Source: Jilunia laotingensis (lineage in GTDB: Bacteria; Bacteroidota; Bacteroidia; Bacteroidales; Bacteroidaceae). From it: DNA of 64,000 bases. Shown here in pieces: positions 9,854 through 18,126 of the stretch. Below the pieces are notes generated by a model. That model was not told the DNA's origin. It searched no databases and was given only the letters and a program-made list of their open reading frames with translations. Position numbers and translations under genes: made by a program. Numbering within the stretch: position 1 is the stretch's first letter; the number at the start of each line of letters is the position of its first letter. The stretch spans positions 3,286,001-3,350,000 of the forward strand of contig NZ_JACRTF010000001.1 in the NCBI RefSeq assembly GCF_014385165.1, written 5' to 3'.

Positions 9854-10250
9854 ATTTTCCTTTTTCCATGATGCTCAGGTAGATTTCCAACGAACGGGTG
9901 GATATTTGAATTTCCCGGAATGAAACTCCCAAAGAGCCGATCAGAAGAAGTAATGCCAGACCGAAAATATAGGCAGAGAGCAATTGCAGTCCGATATAAA
10001 TAAGAAACATACTTACCACGCAGAAAAAAAGACTTGCTATACCGAGCCCCTGCATCGTCCGGGTTAAATTAAGGCGCTTGCGGAGATTTTCAATTTGGGC
10101 GACAGTGATATCCGTAGGATCTTCCATGTAACGGTCGCGCAATTGGCGAACCAGTTGTGCATACGATAGAAATCGGTTTGTATATGCCAGTAAGATTAGT
10201 GATACTGCCGAAAAGAGTAGGGCGGGTGTCGTGAGTGTAAGTTCTTCCAT
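9843..10250 (-). CDS. DUF2721-like membrane protein
   Basis: A 135-residue protein with an N-terminal hydrophobic segment (PALLFSAVSLILLAY), a central charged helix (LVRQLRDRYMEDP, IENLRKRLNLTR) and two further membrane helices (residues about 70-115). This pattern matches the DUF2721 family, whose function is unknown. It lies 48 bp downstream of kbl on the same strand and may be cotranscribed. Its 3' end overlaps the 3' end of the convergent sensor kinase gene by 11 bases. Confidence 0.75.
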   Translation of the reverse strand: MEELTLTTPALLFSAVSLILLAYTNRFLSYAQLVRQLRDRYMEDPTDITVAQIENLRKRLNLTRTMQGLGIASLFFCVVSMFLIYIGLQLLSAYIFGLALLLLIGSLGVSFREIQISTRSLEIYLSIMEKGKFKK

Positions 10251-10298
10251 TGTTATTCATGCTAAATGCTATTATAACAATGAAAGAACCTGAAAAGT

Positions 10299-11486
10299 TT
10301 ATTTCAATACACCTAATTCTTTACCGACTTTAATGAAAGCCTCGATACACTTGTCAAGATGTTCTTTTTCGTGTCCGGCAGAGATTTGTACGCGGATACG
10401 TGCCTGATCTTTCGGAACCACCGGGTAGTAGAAACCGGTTACATAGATACCCTCTTCAAGCATTCGGGCTGCATAAATCTGAGATAGTTTTGCATCGTAA
10501 AGCATTACGGCACAGATTGCGCTCTGGGTCGGTTTGATGTCGAATCCGGCAGCAATCATCTTGTCACGGAAATAGTTTACGTTTTCTACCAACTTGTCAT
10601 GAAGGGCATTGCTTTCTTTCAACATTTTGAATACTTCGATGCTGGCGCCAATAACCGCAGGAGCTACGGAATTGGAGAACAGGTAGGGACGGCTGCGTTG
10701 ACGCAACAAGTCGATAATTTCTTTGGGACCTGTGGTAAAACCACCCATAGCACCACCGAATGCCTTACCCAATGTACCCGTGTAAAGGTCTACACGTCCG
10801 TATGTCTTATAAAGTTCGCTTACGCCATGTCCTGTCGGGCCTACAACACCTGCGGAGTGCGATTCGTCCACCATGACCAATGCATCATACTTTTCTGCCA
10901 ATGCGCAAATCTTATCCATCGGAGCCACGTTGCCGTCCATTGAGAATACGCCATCCGTCACAACGATGCGGAAACGCTGGGCTTGTGCTTCTTGCAAGCA
11001 TTTTTCCAGTTCTTCCATGTTGGCGTTGGCATAGCGGTAGCGTTTTGCTTTGCAAAGGCGCACACCGTCGATGATAGAAGCATGGTTCAGTGAATCGGAG
11101 ATAATGGCATCCTCTTCGGTGAACAGCGGTTCGAAAACGCCACCGTTGGCATCGAAACAAGCTGCATACAGGATTGTGTCTTCTGTTCGGAAATAGTCAG
11201 AGATGGCAGCTTCGAGTTCTTTGTGGATATCCTGTGTTCCGCAGATAAACCGGACGGAAGACATACCGTATCCACGGTGATCCATCATCTTCTTGGCACC
11301 CTCTATCAAACGGGGATTGTTGGAGAGTCCCAGGTAGTTATTCGCACAAAAGTTCAGCACTTCTTTTCCTTTCACTTTAATGGCAGCTTGTTGTGCACTT
11401 TCAATCAGTCGCTCTTCTTTATAGAGTCCGGCTTCCTTAATTTCAGCAAGCGTATTGCTGAGGTGTTCTTTCATTTTACCGTACAT
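10299..11486 (-). CDS. kbl: Glycine C-acetyltransferase (2-amino-3-ketobutyrate CoA ligase)
   Basis: A 395-residue alpha-oxoamine synthase (fold-type I PLP enzyme) that cleaves 2-amino-3-ketobutyrate with CoA to glycine and acetyl-CoA. The family motifs are present: NFCANNYLGLSNNP near residue 40, DESHSAGVVGPTGHG near 207, and the PLP lysine in YTGTLGKAFGGAMGG near residue 243. The N-terminus aligns with E. coli Kbl from the first methionine, though a second ATG four codons later is possible. The divergent neighbour encodes threonine 3-dehydrogenase, which makes its substrate; together they degrade threonine to glycine. That pairing separates it from BioF and serine palmitoyltransferase relatives. 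Confidence 0.94.
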   Translation of the reverse strand: MYGKMKEHLSNTLAEIKEAGLYKEERLIESAQQAAIKVKGKEVLNFCANNYLGLSNNPRLIEGAKKMMDHRGYGMSSVRFICGTQDIHKELEAAISDYFRTEDTILYAACFDANGGVFEPLFTEEDAIISDSLNHASIIDGVRLCKAKRYRYANANMEELEKCLQEAQAQRFRIVVTDGVFSMDGNVAPMDKICALAEKYDALVMVDESHSAGVVGPTGHGVSELYKTYGRVDLYTGTLGKAFGGAMGGFTTGPKEIIDLLRQRSRPYLFSNSVAPAVIGASIEVFKMLKESNALHDKLVENVNYFRDKMIAAGFDIKPTQSAICAVMLYDAKLSQIYAARMLEEGIYVTGFYYPVVPKDQARIRVQISAGHEKEHLDKCIEAFIKVGKELGVLK

Positions 11487-11576
11487 AGCGTTTTGGATTT
11501 TAGTTTCTATGCAAAGGACATGATTTTTATTGGAATAAACAATATCTTTTTGATATAAAAATTAAAAAAAAAGTGC

Positions 11577-11584
11577 TTACTTTG
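11577..11584 (+). promoter_or_regulatory. Weak candidate -7 element for tdh
   Basis: TTACTTTG matches TAnnTTTG at all but the second base. A TTTG at 11549-11552 lies 24 bp upstream, a little far. The transcript would have a leader of about 130 nt containing a GAGCAT/ATGCTC hairpin (11621-11649). Confidence 0.3.
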
Positions 11585-11718
11585 TGCGGATTTAGCTGAA
11601 GGATATACGCTATGGACTGTGAGCATCTTTCAGAATGGCAAAAATGCTCGTAGTTTTATAGCTAGTAACCTGATGTTTAATCTTATAACTCGTTAACTTA
11701 TAATCACAAGTTAGAAGA

Positions 11719-12672
11719 ATGAAGAATATTTTGGTAATTGGAGCCACCGGACAAATTGGATCGGAGCTCACGATGGAATTGCGGAAACGCTATGGGAACA
11801 CACATGTAGTGGCCGGATATATTCCGGGTGCTGAGCCTAAAGGAGAATTGAAAGAATCGGGACCTTCAGCGATCGTTGATGTGACGGATGCGGGAATGAT
11901 CGAATCTGTGGTAAAAGAGTATAATATCGATACGATCTACAACCTTGCTGCCTTGTTGTCTGTTGTAGCAGAGTCGAAACCCAAATTGGCGTGGAAGATC
12001 GGTATAGACGGTTTGTGGAATGTGCTGGAAACGGCCCGTATTCACGGTTGTGCTGTATTTACCCCTAGTTCCATCGGTTCGTTCGGAGCCGATACCCCGC
12101 ATACGAAGACTCCGCAGGATACCATCCAGCGTCCGCGTACGATGTATGGTGTTACGAAAGTGACTACCGAACTTCTGAGCGACTACTATCATAATAAATA
12201 TGGTGTGGATACCCGTGCCGTTCGTTTCCCGGGAATTATCTCGAATGTGACTCCTCCGGGAGGTGGAACGACGGATTACGCAGTTGATATATATTATTCT
12301 GCCGTGAAAGGTGAAACGTTTGTATGTCCTATTGCCAAAGGTACGCTTATGGATATGATGTACATGCCGGATGCATTGAATGCTGCCATCTCATTGATGG
12401 AAGCCGATCCTGAAAAGCTGGTTCATCGCAATGCTTTCAATATCGCCTCCATGAGCTTTGATCCGGAGACTATTTATGAAGCCATACGCAAGCATGTGCC
12501 CGACTTCAAGATGGTTTATGATGTAGACCCGTTAAAGCAGCGTATCGCTGACAGTTGGCCGGATAGCTTGGATGACACCTGCGCTCGTAAAGAGTGGGGG
12601 TGGGAACCGGAATATGACCTGGAAAGTATGACGGTGGATATGCTTGAGAAATTAAGAGCTAAACTGAAATAA
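11719..12672 (+). CDS. tdh: L-threonine 3-dehydrogenase, SDR (NAD-dependent epimerase-like) type
   Basis: A 317-residue extended short-chain dehydrogenase/reductase. The nucleotide-binding motif GATGQIG is at residue 7 and the catalytic YGVTK (Tyr-x-x-x-Lys) near residue 143, with a preceding TPSSIGSFG serine. This is the SDR-type threonine dehydrogenase known from Cytophaga and Flavobacterium, unrelated to the zinc-containing E. coli Tdh. The reaction is L-threonine plus NAD+ to 2-amino-3-ketobutyrate, the substrate of the divergently encoded Kbl 232 bp away. The conserved YxxxK with the threonine-binding region RFPGIISNVTPPGGGTTDYA supports this. Its stop codon overlaps the start of the next gene by one base (TAATG). 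Confidence 0.9.
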   Translation: MKNILVIGATGQIGSELTMELRKRYGNTHVVAGYIPGAEPKGELKESGPSAIVDVTDAGMIESVVKEYNIDTIYNLAALLSVVAESKPKLAWKIGIDGLWNVLETARIHGCAVFTPSSIGSFGADTPHTKTPQDTIQRPRTMYGVTKVTTELLSDYYHNKYGVDTRAVRFPGIISNVTPPGGGTTDYAVDIYYSAVKGETFVCPIAKGTLMDMMYMPDALNAAISLMEADPEKLVHRNAFNIASMSFDPETIYEAIRKHVPDFKMVYDVDPLKQRIADSWPDSLDDTCARKEWGWEPEYDLESMTVDMLEKLRAKLK

Positions 12673-13523
12673 TGAGAAAACTTATAGCGGGGGTTGTCTT
12701 ATTTGCTTTTCTAGCTTCCTGTGGAAACAAGAAGGCGGATATAAACCCCTTTGCAGCTATTACGAACGAGGTGGATTCGGTTCGGCATCGGACCGATACA
12801 CTCCACCAGATTAAAGCACCGGAAGAACCGGTACCTATAGAGGCGGATGAGTCTTTTGATGACTTTATTTACAATTTTGCTTCCGATGATGCGTTGCAGC
12901 GGCAACGTGTTAAGTTTCCGTTGTCCTATTACAACCGGAATGAAGCCTCGAAAATAGAAAAAAAATATTGGAAGCATGATGATCTGTTTACTAAGCAGAG
13001 CTATTACACTCTTCTATTCGACCGGGAGGAAGATATGGATTTGGTGGGTGATACCGCTTTGACCTCCGTGCAAGTGGAATGGATATATATCCGGACGCAC
13101 ATGATGAAAAAATACTACTTTGAGCGTATTAAGGGGGCATGGATATTGGAAGCCATCAATCTGCGACCTATTGAAAAAAATGAGAACGAGGATTTTCTGG
13201 AGTTTTTTGGACGGTTTGCTACGGACAGTTTATTTCAGTGCCATCGTGTGTCGCAACCTTTGGCATTTGTCACGACTGATCCGGATGATGATTTTGCCGT
13301 ACTCGAAACCACACTCGATTTGAATCAATGGTTTGCTTTCAAACCTTCACTTCCGACTGACCGCTTGTCGAATATCAATTACGGACAGAAGAATGCCGAT
13401 GACTCTTCTCATAAAATCCTTGCTTTAAAAGGGATTGGCAATGGACTTTCTAATATCCTTTATTTCAGAAGAGATGTTACCGGCAATTGGGAACTCTACA
13501 AGTTTGAGGATGTTAGCATATGA
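12672..13523 (+). CDS. DUF4348-type lipoprotein
   Basis: A 283-residue predicted lipoprotein: the N-terminus MRKLIAGVVLFAFLASCGNK has a classic lipobox (LASC) at residues 14-17. The mature part has an acidic linker and a compact domain (FDDFIYNFASDDALQRQRVKF; later EFFGRFATDSLFQCHRV) that appears as two related halves, typical of the Bacteroidales family DUF4348. Function is unknown. It starts within the tdh stop codon (TAATG), so it is translationally coupled, but no metabolic link to threonine breakdown can be read from it. Confidence 0.8.
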   Translation: MRKLIAGVVLFAFLASCGNKKADINPFAAITNEVDSVRHRTDTLHQIKAPEEPVPIEADESFDDFIYNFASDDALQRQRVKFPLSYYNRNEASKIEKKYWKHDDLFTKQSYYTLLFDREEDMDLVGDTALTSVQVEWIYIRTHMMKKYYFERIKGAWILEAINLRPIEKNENEDFLEFFGRFATDSLFQCHRVSQPLAFVTTDPDDDFAVLETTLDLNQWFAFKPSLPTDRLSNINYGQKNADDSSHKILALKGIGNGLSNILYFRRDVTGNWELYKFEDVSI

Positions 13524-13759
13524 TCGCTGCCTTCCTTTCATTTTTACTATCTTCTTTATTAAAAAGTATGATGTTGTATTTTATTTATTTTTTTATGAGG
13601 TGGTAAACAAAGTAAATGCTTGCTTACCAGCAAGATGGCATCTTCGTTTGATAGGCTTTTGTCGTTTTGTCTACGAATTCACCTTAGCACTCATGGGAGC
13701 AGAAGAATAAATTGATTAAATTTGTGCGCTACAAAGTCAGATAGTAAATAAACTGAATT
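13524..13759 (+). promoter_or_regulatory. Intergenic region with candidate murB promoter
   Basis: No credible gene is seen in these 236 bases. TAAATTTG at 13717-13724 is a full match to the TAnnTTTG -7 element, 35 bp before the murB ATG; no TTTG is seen at the right distance upstream. A small CTTGC/GCAAG hairpin lies near 13620-13635. Confidence 0.45.
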
Positions 13760-14761
13760 ATGAAAAAAGAAGATTATTCCCTTTTATCTCACAATACGTT
13801 TGGCATTGATGTTAAAGCTGCCTGTTTTTTAGAATACCGGTCTGTGGAAGAACTCCACGAATTGATTGCCAGAGAATTGATTACTATGCCTTATCTCCAC
13901 ATAGGAGGAGGAAGTAATTTGCTTTTTACAAAAGACTATCCGGGTACGGTTTTGCATTCACTGATCGGGGGGATAGAAGTTCTTTCGGAAAATGATGAAG
14001 AGGTGCTGTTACGTGTCGGTGCGGGAGTCCAATGGGATGATTTCGTATCTTATTGTGTGGAGCATGACTGGTATGGTGTTGAGAATCTTTCATTGATCCC
14101 CGGTGAAGTAGGAGCCAGCGCAGTACAGAATATCGGAGCTTATGGTGTGGAAGTAAAAGATCTGATTACATCAGTTGAGACGGTGAACATCCGCGGGGAG
14201 GAGCGTGTTTATTCCGTGGATGAATGTGGATATGCTTATCGTAAGAGCATATTCAAGCAACCGGAGATGAAAGAGGTCTTTATCACATATGTATGTTTCC
14301 GGTTAAGCAAAAAAGAAAGTTATACATTGGATTATGGAAGCATTCGCCAGGAATTAGAGAACTACCCAGCAGTGACTCTACCCGTCATGCGTCGTGTCAT
14401 TATAGGTATCCGTGAGAGTAAGCTTCCCGATCCGAAAGTAACAGGCAATGCCGGCAGTTTCTTTATGAACCCCATTGTACCCCGTGTGCAGTTTGAAGCG
14501 TTGCAACAGGAATATCCGCGTATACCTTTTTATGAGCTAGCAAACGGCACGGTAAAGATTCCTGCCGGTTGGATGATCGACCAGTGCGGTTGGAAAGGAA
14601 AAGCGCTCGGACCTGCGGCAGTACATGATAAACAGGCTTTGGTGCTGGTCAATCGCGGGGGAGCGAAGGGGAGTGACGTTATTGCCCTTTCGGATGCGGT
14701 TCGTGCTTCCGTCCGTGACAAATTCGGTATTGACATTCATCCTGAAGTAAATATTGTTTGA
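13760..14761 (+). CDS. murB: UDP-N-acetylenolpyruvoylglucosamine reductase
   Basis: A 333-residue FAD enzyme that reduces UDP-GlcNAc-enolpyruvate to UDP-MurNAc in peptidoglycan synthesis. The N-terminal NTFGIDVKA is the usual MurB start; the FAD-binding site is [10 protein letters not shown] near residue 50 and [19 protein letters not shown] near 112-130. The proton-donor serine lies in [10 protein letters not shown] near residue 235 and the C-terminal Glu in HPEVNIV. It is the long type I MurB (E. coli-like), including the YAYRKSIFK loop. The next gene starts 3 bp after its stop. Confidence 0.96.
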   Translation: MKKEDYSLLSHNTFGIDVKAACFLEYRSVEELHELIARELITMPYLHIGGGSNLLFTKDYPGTVLHSLIGGIEVLSENDEEVLLRVGAGVQWDDFVSYCVEHDWYGVENLSLIPGEVGASAVQNIGAYGVEVKDLITSVETVNIRGEERVYSVDECGYAYRKSIFKQPEMKEVFITYVCFRLSKKESYTLDYGSIRQELENYPAVTLPVMRRVIIGIRESKLPDPKVTGNAGSFFMNPIVPRVQFEALQQEYPRIPFYELANGTVKIPAGWMIDQCGWKGKALGPAAVHDKQALVLVNRGGAKGSDVIALSDAVRASVRDKFGIDIHPEVNIV

Positions 14762-14764
14762 TTT

Positions 14765-15520
14765 ATGAAAATAAGAATATTAGGAAGCGGTACCTCTACC
14801 GGGGTACCGGAAATAGGATGCACCTGTCCGGTTTGTACGTCTGCCGATCCGAGAGACCGGCGTTTGCGTGCTTCGGCTTTGGTGGAAACGGATGATGCGC
14901 GGATACTGATTGATTGTGGTCCCGATTTTCGTGAACAAATGCTTGACCTGCCTTTTAGGAAAATCGACGGTGTTTTGATAACCCATGAACATTACGACCA
15001 TATAGGCGGTCTGGATGATTTGCGACCATTCTGCCGTTTTGGAGAAATCCCCATTTATTCAGAATCGTATACGGCCGAAAAACTACGTAGCCGGATGCCT
15101 TATTGTTTTGTGGAGCATAGCTATCCGGGAGTGCCCAACATCCCTTTGCGGGAGATCGATGTGAACCGTACTTTTTCCATAAATAATACTCCGGTGACAC
15201 CTTTGCGGGTGATGCACGGACGGTTGCCTATTTTGGGGTATCGTATCGGGAATATCGGCTATGTCACAGATATGTTGGCCATGCCTGAAGAATCTTATGA
15301 ACAATTACGTGATCTTGATGTTCTGGTGATGAATGCGCTTCGCATAACTCCTCATCCTACCCATCAGAGTTTGACAGAAGCTCTCATGGCAGCACGGAGA
15401 ATCGGAGCAAATGAGACGTATTTCATTCACATGAGTCATCATGTCGGGTTGCAGGCTGAAGTAGAAAAGCTCTTGCCCCCGAACGTGCATTTCGCTTGGG
15501 ATGGATTAGAAATATTTTAG
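14765..15520 (+). CDS. Metallo-beta-lactamase-fold hydrolase (PhnP-like)
   Basis: A 251-residue protein. GSGTSTGVPEIGC at the N-terminus and a Cys-x-Cys-x-x-Cys cluster (CTCPVC, residues about 20-25) are typical of PhnP-like members of the family; the metal site THEHYDHIGG (HxHxDH) is near residue 75, with further ligands at MHGRLP, VTDML and MSHH near the C-terminus. PhnP is a cyclic phosphodiesterase, but this orthologue is found beside murB in Bacteroides, so the natural substrate is uncertain. It probably forms an operon with murB (3-bp gap). Confidence 0.82.
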   Translation: MKIRILGSGTSTGVPEIGCTCPVCTSADPRDRRLRASALVETDDARILIDCGPDFREQMLDLPFRKIDGVLITHEHYDHIGGLDDLRPFCRFGEIPIYSESYTAEKLRSRMPYCFVEHSYPGVPNIPLREIDVNRTFSINNTPVTPLRVMHGRLPILGYRIGNIGYVTDMLAMPEESYEQLRDLDVLVMNALRITPHPTHQSLTEALMAARRIGANETYFIHMSHHVGLQAEVEKLLPPNVHFAWDGLEIF

Positions 15521-15527
15521 CAGAAAT

Positions 15528-15558
15528 TTTGGTTTCTTTGTGGAATTTGTTACTTTTG
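15528..15558 (+). promoter_or_regulatory. Full consensus Bacteroides promoter
   Basis: TTTG at 15528-15531, a 19-bp spacer, then TACTTTTG at 15551-15558: perfect agreement with TTTG-N19-21-TAnnTTTG. It lies just after the hydrolase stop and 28 bp before the ATG at 15586, and decides the start of the next gene. Confidence 0.8.
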
Positions 15559-15585
15559 CCCAGAGCCGATAAACAACAATATATT

Positions 15586-17220
15586 ATGAAACTTCGTACC
15601 GTAATAAAGATTGCGATCACTACCTCTGTTGCGCTTTTGTGTACAGGTTTCGTTGTGTTTTCGTTCTTTAGACTTTCGGCTGCGAAAAATCAGAAAGAAT
15701 TTGAACTCTATTCATTGGTCCCGCCTACAGCTACAGCTGTTTTTGAGACGGATGACATGGCGGGGCTGGTACAAGAAATCGGTGAATTGGACTGTAGTAA
15801 AGAAGGGCACTTTCTTTACATATCAAAGTTGTTTTCGTATTTGAAATTACATTTCAATGCTCTTCTCGAGGAAACTCCGCACGGGCTTAGCCGGCAGATG
15901 AATAAGATGTTGTTCAGTTTTCATGAGCCGGATAACGACCGTAACCAAATACTTTATTGTACGCTTGGTTCCGGAGATTATGTGTTAGTCGAAAATTTTA
16001 TAAAGAAATATTGTTCAAGTTCATTTCCCTCCAAGCTTTTTGAATACAAAGGAGAAGAGATACGTATCTACCCACTCCCTGATAATGATTTTCTGGCATG
16101 TTATTTTACTTCTGATTTTCTGGTGGTAAGTTATCAGAAAAAGTTGATTGAACAGGTTATCGATGCCCGTTTGTCCGGTAAATCTTTATTGAAAGATCCT
16201 TTCTTTTCCAATGTACATGCGGCGAAGAAGAGTAATGCGGCTGCTACGATTTACACACGTATGCAATCGCTTGACATGGGAAAACTGACCGATGGGATTC
16301 GTTCGCATGCTTCGTTAGGAGGATGGACTGAGTTTGACATGAAGCTGGACAGGGATGTTGTCTATTTTACGGGGATAAGTCACGACACGGATACCTGTAT
16401 GACGTTTATGAACATGCTTCGCAAGCAAAAACCGGTAGAAGGCTTTCCGGGTGATATGTTGCCTCTGTCTACTTTCTTTTTCAGTCGACGTTCGGTAAGT
16501 GACCTTGAAGCAATGCTTGACTTTACCTCTAGTCAGGAATATGCTCGTGCGACCTATTCTAATTATATTAAAGAACGTGATGAGGCATTCATCGAATATG
16601 TAAAAGAAAATGGGCGGCATGATATTATGACTTGTCTTTTTTTACGTAATGACACAGCGGATTGTCCGGCAGCTATAGCAAGCCTGCCTGTATGGGATGC
16701 CATTCAGTCCGAACACCAACTTAAAATCTTGATTGACAGCGCTCCGGATGAAAAAGATGCTCCTCCGGTTCCTGCAGTCGCATTTTGTTATACCCCTTCC
16801 CGGGCTTATATGTTGTATGTATTGCCGCGCAACACGCTGTTTGCCCAATTGACGGGAATTACTCAATCTTCACTGTATACATATGCATGTATATATAAAG
16901 ATCATTTACTGTTGTCGTCCGATGCCGAAAGTCTTACTCTCTACATTCATCATTTAGAGAAAAAAGAGACTATTGAAGAAGACGTTGATTATAAAGCAAG
17001 CGTATTCGGTCTGTCCGATATGTATAATTTTATGCTTGTGGCCGATTTGGGTAAGGTACTCTCTCAGCCTGAGAATTATGTCCGGCTTATTCCTGGTTAT
17101 TTCTTTCGCAATCCCGATTTCTTCCGCTATTTTACTCTTTCGACTCAATTTACTTGCTTGGATGGCGTGATTTACCCGAATATCGTCTTGCAATATAAGC
17201 CGTTGGAAGACGAAAAGTAG
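15586..17220 (+). CDS. Membrane-anchored DUF3352-like protein of unknown function
   Basis: The frame is open from 15496, but a complete promoter sits at 15528-15558, so I place the start at the ATG at 15586, giving 544 residues that begin MKLRTVIKIAITT. A single membrane anchor (residues about 8-28) is followed by a large extracytoplasmic region with repeated beta-alpha modules such as VPPTATAVFETDD and DNDFLACYFTSDFLVVSYQKK, resembling DUF3352-type proteins. No catalytic motif is recognised. It ends near an intergenic region rich in repeats. Confidence 0.7.
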   Translation: MKLRTVIKIAITTSVALLCTGFVVFSFFRLSAAKNQKEFELYSLVPPTATAVFETDDMAGLVQEIGELDCSKEGHFLYISKLFSYLKLHFNALLEETPHGLSRQMNKMLFSFHEPDNDRNQILYCTLGSGDYVLVENFIKKYCSSSFPSKLFEYKGEEIRIYPLPDNDFLACYFTSDFLVVSYQKKLIEQVIDARLSGKSLLKDPFFSNVHAAKKSNAAATIYTRMQSLDMGKLTDGIRSHASLGGWTEFDMKLDRDVVYFTGISHDTDTCMTFMNMLRKQKPVEGFPGDMLPLSTFFFSRRSVSDLEAMLDFTSSQEYARATYSNYIKERDEAFIEYVKENGRHDIMTCLFLRNDTADCPAAIASLPVWDAIQSEHQLKILIDSAPDEKDAPPVPAVAFCYTPSRAYMLYVLPRNTLFAQLTGITQSSLYTYACIYKDHLLLSSDAESLTLYIHHLEKKETIEEDVDYKASVFGLSDMYNFMLVADLGKVLSQPENYVRLIPGYFFRNPDFFRYFTLSTQFTCLDGVIYPNIVLQYKPLEDEK

Positions 17221-17230
17221 CTGTAAAAAC

Positions 17231-17327
17231 TTGAACGGTACTTTGAACGGTCACTTCCTTTGCAATGAGATGTATATCAGAAGGTAAGAAGGAAACTCGA
17301 AAAGGAGTTTGAACGGTAGTTTGAACC
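17231..17327 (+). repeat. Four spaced TTGAACGGT direct repeats
   Basis: TTGAACGGT occurs at 17231-17239, 17243-17251 and 17309-17317, with a partial TTGAACC at 17321-17327. The copies come in two pairs, each pair with a 12-bp period. Role unknown. Confidence 0.75.
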
Positions 17328-17408
17328 AATAAAATATATATTAAAATAAAGACATGTGCATTTTCGATGATCAGGATGAACAATCCCCGTAGGAAAAATG
17401 ATTATCCT

Positions 17409-17432
17409 CCGAGGGAAATTTGTTTTCCTCGG
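17409..17432. repeat. Short inverted repeat
   Basis: CCGAGGGAAA (17409-17418) and TTTTCCTCGG (17423-17432) form an inverted repeat with one mismatch; a degenerate further copy (GGATGGAAAATTTG) follows. The rest of 17221-17601 has no gene that I can support. Confidence 0.6.
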
Positions 17433-17470
17433 ATGGAAAATTTGTCTTATACCCCCACTGGATGCTTTAT

Positions 17471-17506
17471 AAAAAAACGGAAACAGAAGAAGATTCCTGT
17501 TTCCGT
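17471..17506 (-). terminator. Intrinsic terminator for the minus-strand DUF3127 gene
   Basis: ACGGAAACAG (17477-17486) and CTGTTTCCGT (17497-17506) are perfect 10-bp arms. Read on the minus strand the stem is followed by seven T. It lies about 100 bp after the minus-strand stop at 17602. Confidence 0.85.
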
Positions 17507-17601
17507 CAGTTATACCGATTGTTAGTCATACCTGTGCATTGCCGACAATCAGAAATCGGTTCTGTTTTGCCGATGTTGTCAGGAATATAAATGGTTGCTC
17601 T

Positions 17602-17973
17602 TTAGAACGGCAGATCGTCTTTTGCATCGCCGGCGATGAATTCCGGTGCGGCAGTTGGAGCCGGTGGAGGAACCGGGGAACCTGGAGCCATAGGAGCGGC
17701 TGCGCTGACCCGTTCGACTTTCCATGCACGGATACTGTTGAACCAACGGTCTTGCCATTGGCGTGCATCGATGTCGAATGACACGGTCAACTCTTCTCCC
17801 ATCTGAATGTTGAACTGGTCTATTTTGTCGGCACCAAATACGTCAAAACACATTTTGCGCGGGTATTGATCATGATTTTCGATAACATACTCCTGTGATT
17901 TCCACTCGTTGCCGGTCTTCGATACTCCACCTCTGGGCTGGAGGATTGCGATAACTTTTCCTGTAAATTCCAT
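17602..17973 (-). CDS. DUF3127 protein (OB-fold-like, possible nucleic-acid binding)
   Basis: The start is placed at the ATG whose product begins MEFTGKVIAILQ; an upstream in-frame ATG would add 40 residues that look like untranslated leader and cross the dnaN promoter region. The 123-residue product has a beta-rich domain (GVSKTGNEWKSQEYVIEN, FDVFGADKIDQF, VSFDIDARQW, WFNSIRAWKVERV) of the DUF3127 family, then a Pro/Ala-rich linker and an acidic tail ending DDLPF. The SSB-like layout (small beta domain, proline linker, acidic tip ending in F) suggests a role in DNA metabolism, but this is inference. It is divergent from dnaN. Confidence 0.8.
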   Translation of the reverse strand: MEFTGKVIAILQPRGGVSKTGNEWKSQEYVIENHDQYPRKMCFDVFGADKIDQFNIQMGEELTVSFDIDARQWQDRWFNSIRAWKVERVSAAAPMAPGSPVPPPAPTAAPEFIAGDAKDDLPF

Positions 17974-18056
17974 TTCGATAAATTTTAATTCTGCGGCGAA
18001 GTTACAATTTTTTAGTAATATGTGCAGCACGCCCCCGTGTTTTTTCTTTCGTTTTG

Positions 18057-18088
18057 TTGGCTCACCCCAATCTTTTTGCGTAACTTTG
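18057..18088 (+). promoter_or_regulatory. Promoter of dnaN
   Basis: TAACTTTG at 18081-18088 fits TAnnTTTG exactly; TTG at 18057-18059 lies 21 bp upstream. The dnaN ATG is 38 bp downstream. Confidence 0.65.
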
Positions 18089-18126
18089 TGCATTATAAAA
18101 ATTAAAATTAAAACATTCAGAAATAT

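Noticed and set aside
13435..13710. A 91-codon frame across the end of the DUF4348 gene and the following gap
   Set aside because: Half of it overlaps the real gene out of frame and the rest is T-rich with no conserved pattern.
17974..18093. N-terminal extension of the DUF3127 protein
   Set aside because: The 40 extra residues are basic and unlike the family; the region more likely holds the divergent promoters.
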